A DNA stretch of 64,000 bases from Siderastrea radians. Taxonomy: Eukaryota > Cnidaria > Anthozoa > Scleractinia > Rhizangiidae. Within the stretch, counting starts at the first letter, position 1. Each line of letters starts with the position of its first letter. Below, in pieces: positions 63,515 to 64,000 of this stretch. The translations under genes and the position numbers were made by a program. The notes beneath the pieces were generated by a model. That model searched no databases and was not told the origin of the DNA. It was given only the letters and a program-made list of their open reading frames with translations. The stretch is taken from positions 16,410,034-16,474,033 of the forward strand of contig OZ024895.1 in NCBI GenBank assembly GCA_964017195.1. The letters are read 5' to 3'.

Positions 63515-64000
63515 CTGAAGGATATCAAATTGAAGCATTTTACCAAACACGGTTCTACGTTTCCTTTTTCTTTACTGACTGACCGCTTGTATCGTTTATT
63601 ATTATCATCATTACTATTATTAACAGCAATCAGGGTGCACCAAAACCCATGTCCGATTGTCCACGACAGGTAGAAATTCCGTTTGGACATGCAAACCTTT
63701 GACATGACTTTTCCGTGGGACAAGCACATTTTCAATCAGGAAATAACAGAAACAATTGAAAACTGAGTTCATCATTCCCAGTCACAAAATTCAAGTTGAT
63801 AATAGCAGTGTCACAAGAAAAAAGTACAGTCTTCGTTGTTAGGTTTTCTTTCAAAGCAACTGAGAAGAGAAAACGTCTTAAATGCTAGCAAAAAATTAGA
63901 TGAATCAAGAGAGGGTCGTTAATTGCCTGTTTGTTTTTGATTGTCGAGTTTCGAGCAAACCGTTTTGGACAAAACCTCTTTGGCTTTGGCTTTTCCTTAC

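Larger units (their letters stand above)
18148..64000. repeat. Head-to-tail tandem array of an 8972-bp YR/SF3 element
   Basis: Five copies begin at 18148, 26150, 39831, 48803 and 57775, the last cut by the window end. Copies 3 and 4 are exactly 8972 bp. Copy 1 is 8002 bp because of a 967-bp deletion plus small indels. Copy 2 is 13681 bp because of a 4710-bp insertion. All copies face the same way. Apart from those events, differences are a handful of single bases. The coding content (recombinase, helicase) is unlike the host flank, as are its GC-richer exons. No capsid or polymerase gene is visible. Confidence 0.95.
57775..64000. mobile_element. Array copy 5, cut by the window end
   Basis: The recombinase gene, the tRNA-like palindrome and the helicase main exon are inside the window. 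Helicase exons 1-2 and the AT-centred palindrome would lie beyond 64000. The array therefore continues to the right and its far end is unknown. Confidence 0.9.

Noticed and set aside
18148..64000. CRISPR-like or rDNA-like interpretation of the repeats
   Set aside because: Units are 9 kb with protein genes; no short direct repeats with spacers and no rRNA sequence are present.

Overview
The window looks like genomic DNA of an invertebrate animal, most likely a stony coral or close anthozoan relative. I see split immunoglobulin-superfamily exons with clean phase-1 splice sites, a tyrosine-kinase terminal exon, non-LTR retrotransposons, and many short TTAA-flanked inverted-repeat elements. One of these has ends close to the CCCTTTAAGCCCC type that I associate with coral genomes. 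The species cannot be fixed from the sequence alone.

Region 1 (1-18147) is host chromosome. The plus strand carries part of an IgSF transmembrane receptor: exons 2372-2620, 3089-3289, 10690-10956, 12664-12840 and a 28-bp microexon 13610-13637. Its introns hold TTAA-flanked MITEs (3546-4186, 4846-5050, 11559-12360), a 5'-truncated CR1/L2-like LINE (5411-7215), foldback repeats and microsatellites. A foldback at 15349-15728 and the minus-strand last exon of a receptor-type tyrosine kinase (17683-17893) lie just before an (ATC)n tract at about 18118-18153.

Region 2 (18148-64000, running off the window) is a head-to-tail tandem array of a virus-like or transposon-like element with an 8972-bp unit. 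Copies start at 18148, 26150, 39831, 48803 and 57775. Each complete unit has: (a) an attachment-like site at the unit boundary; (b) about 29 GGAAC/GTTCC pentamers in 550 bp; (c) a plus-strand gene for a 588-aa C2H2 finger - tyrosine recombinase - Myb protein; (d) a palindrome of two inverted tRNA-Thr-derived sequences flanked by a 13-bp direct repeat; (e) a convergent minus-strand gene, apparently three exons, for a superfamily 3 (SF3) helicase protein; (f) an 887-bp palindrome centred on (AT)n. There is no visible capsid, DNA polymerase, reverse transcriptase, DDE transposase or HUH nickase gene within the unit.

My working model (inference) is a circular DNA element that replicates with its own SF3 helicase plus host polymerases and integrates with its tyrosine recombinase. 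Left end and unit junctions fall in the same ATCATC core, which fits recombinase-mediated joining. Copies 3-5 have intact genes and differ by only a few bases. Copy 1 has a frameshift plus a 967-bp deletion. Copy 2 has the same frameshift plus a 4.7-kb L1/Tx1-type LINE insertion with an 11-bp target duplication. The array is therefore young but has a readable history.
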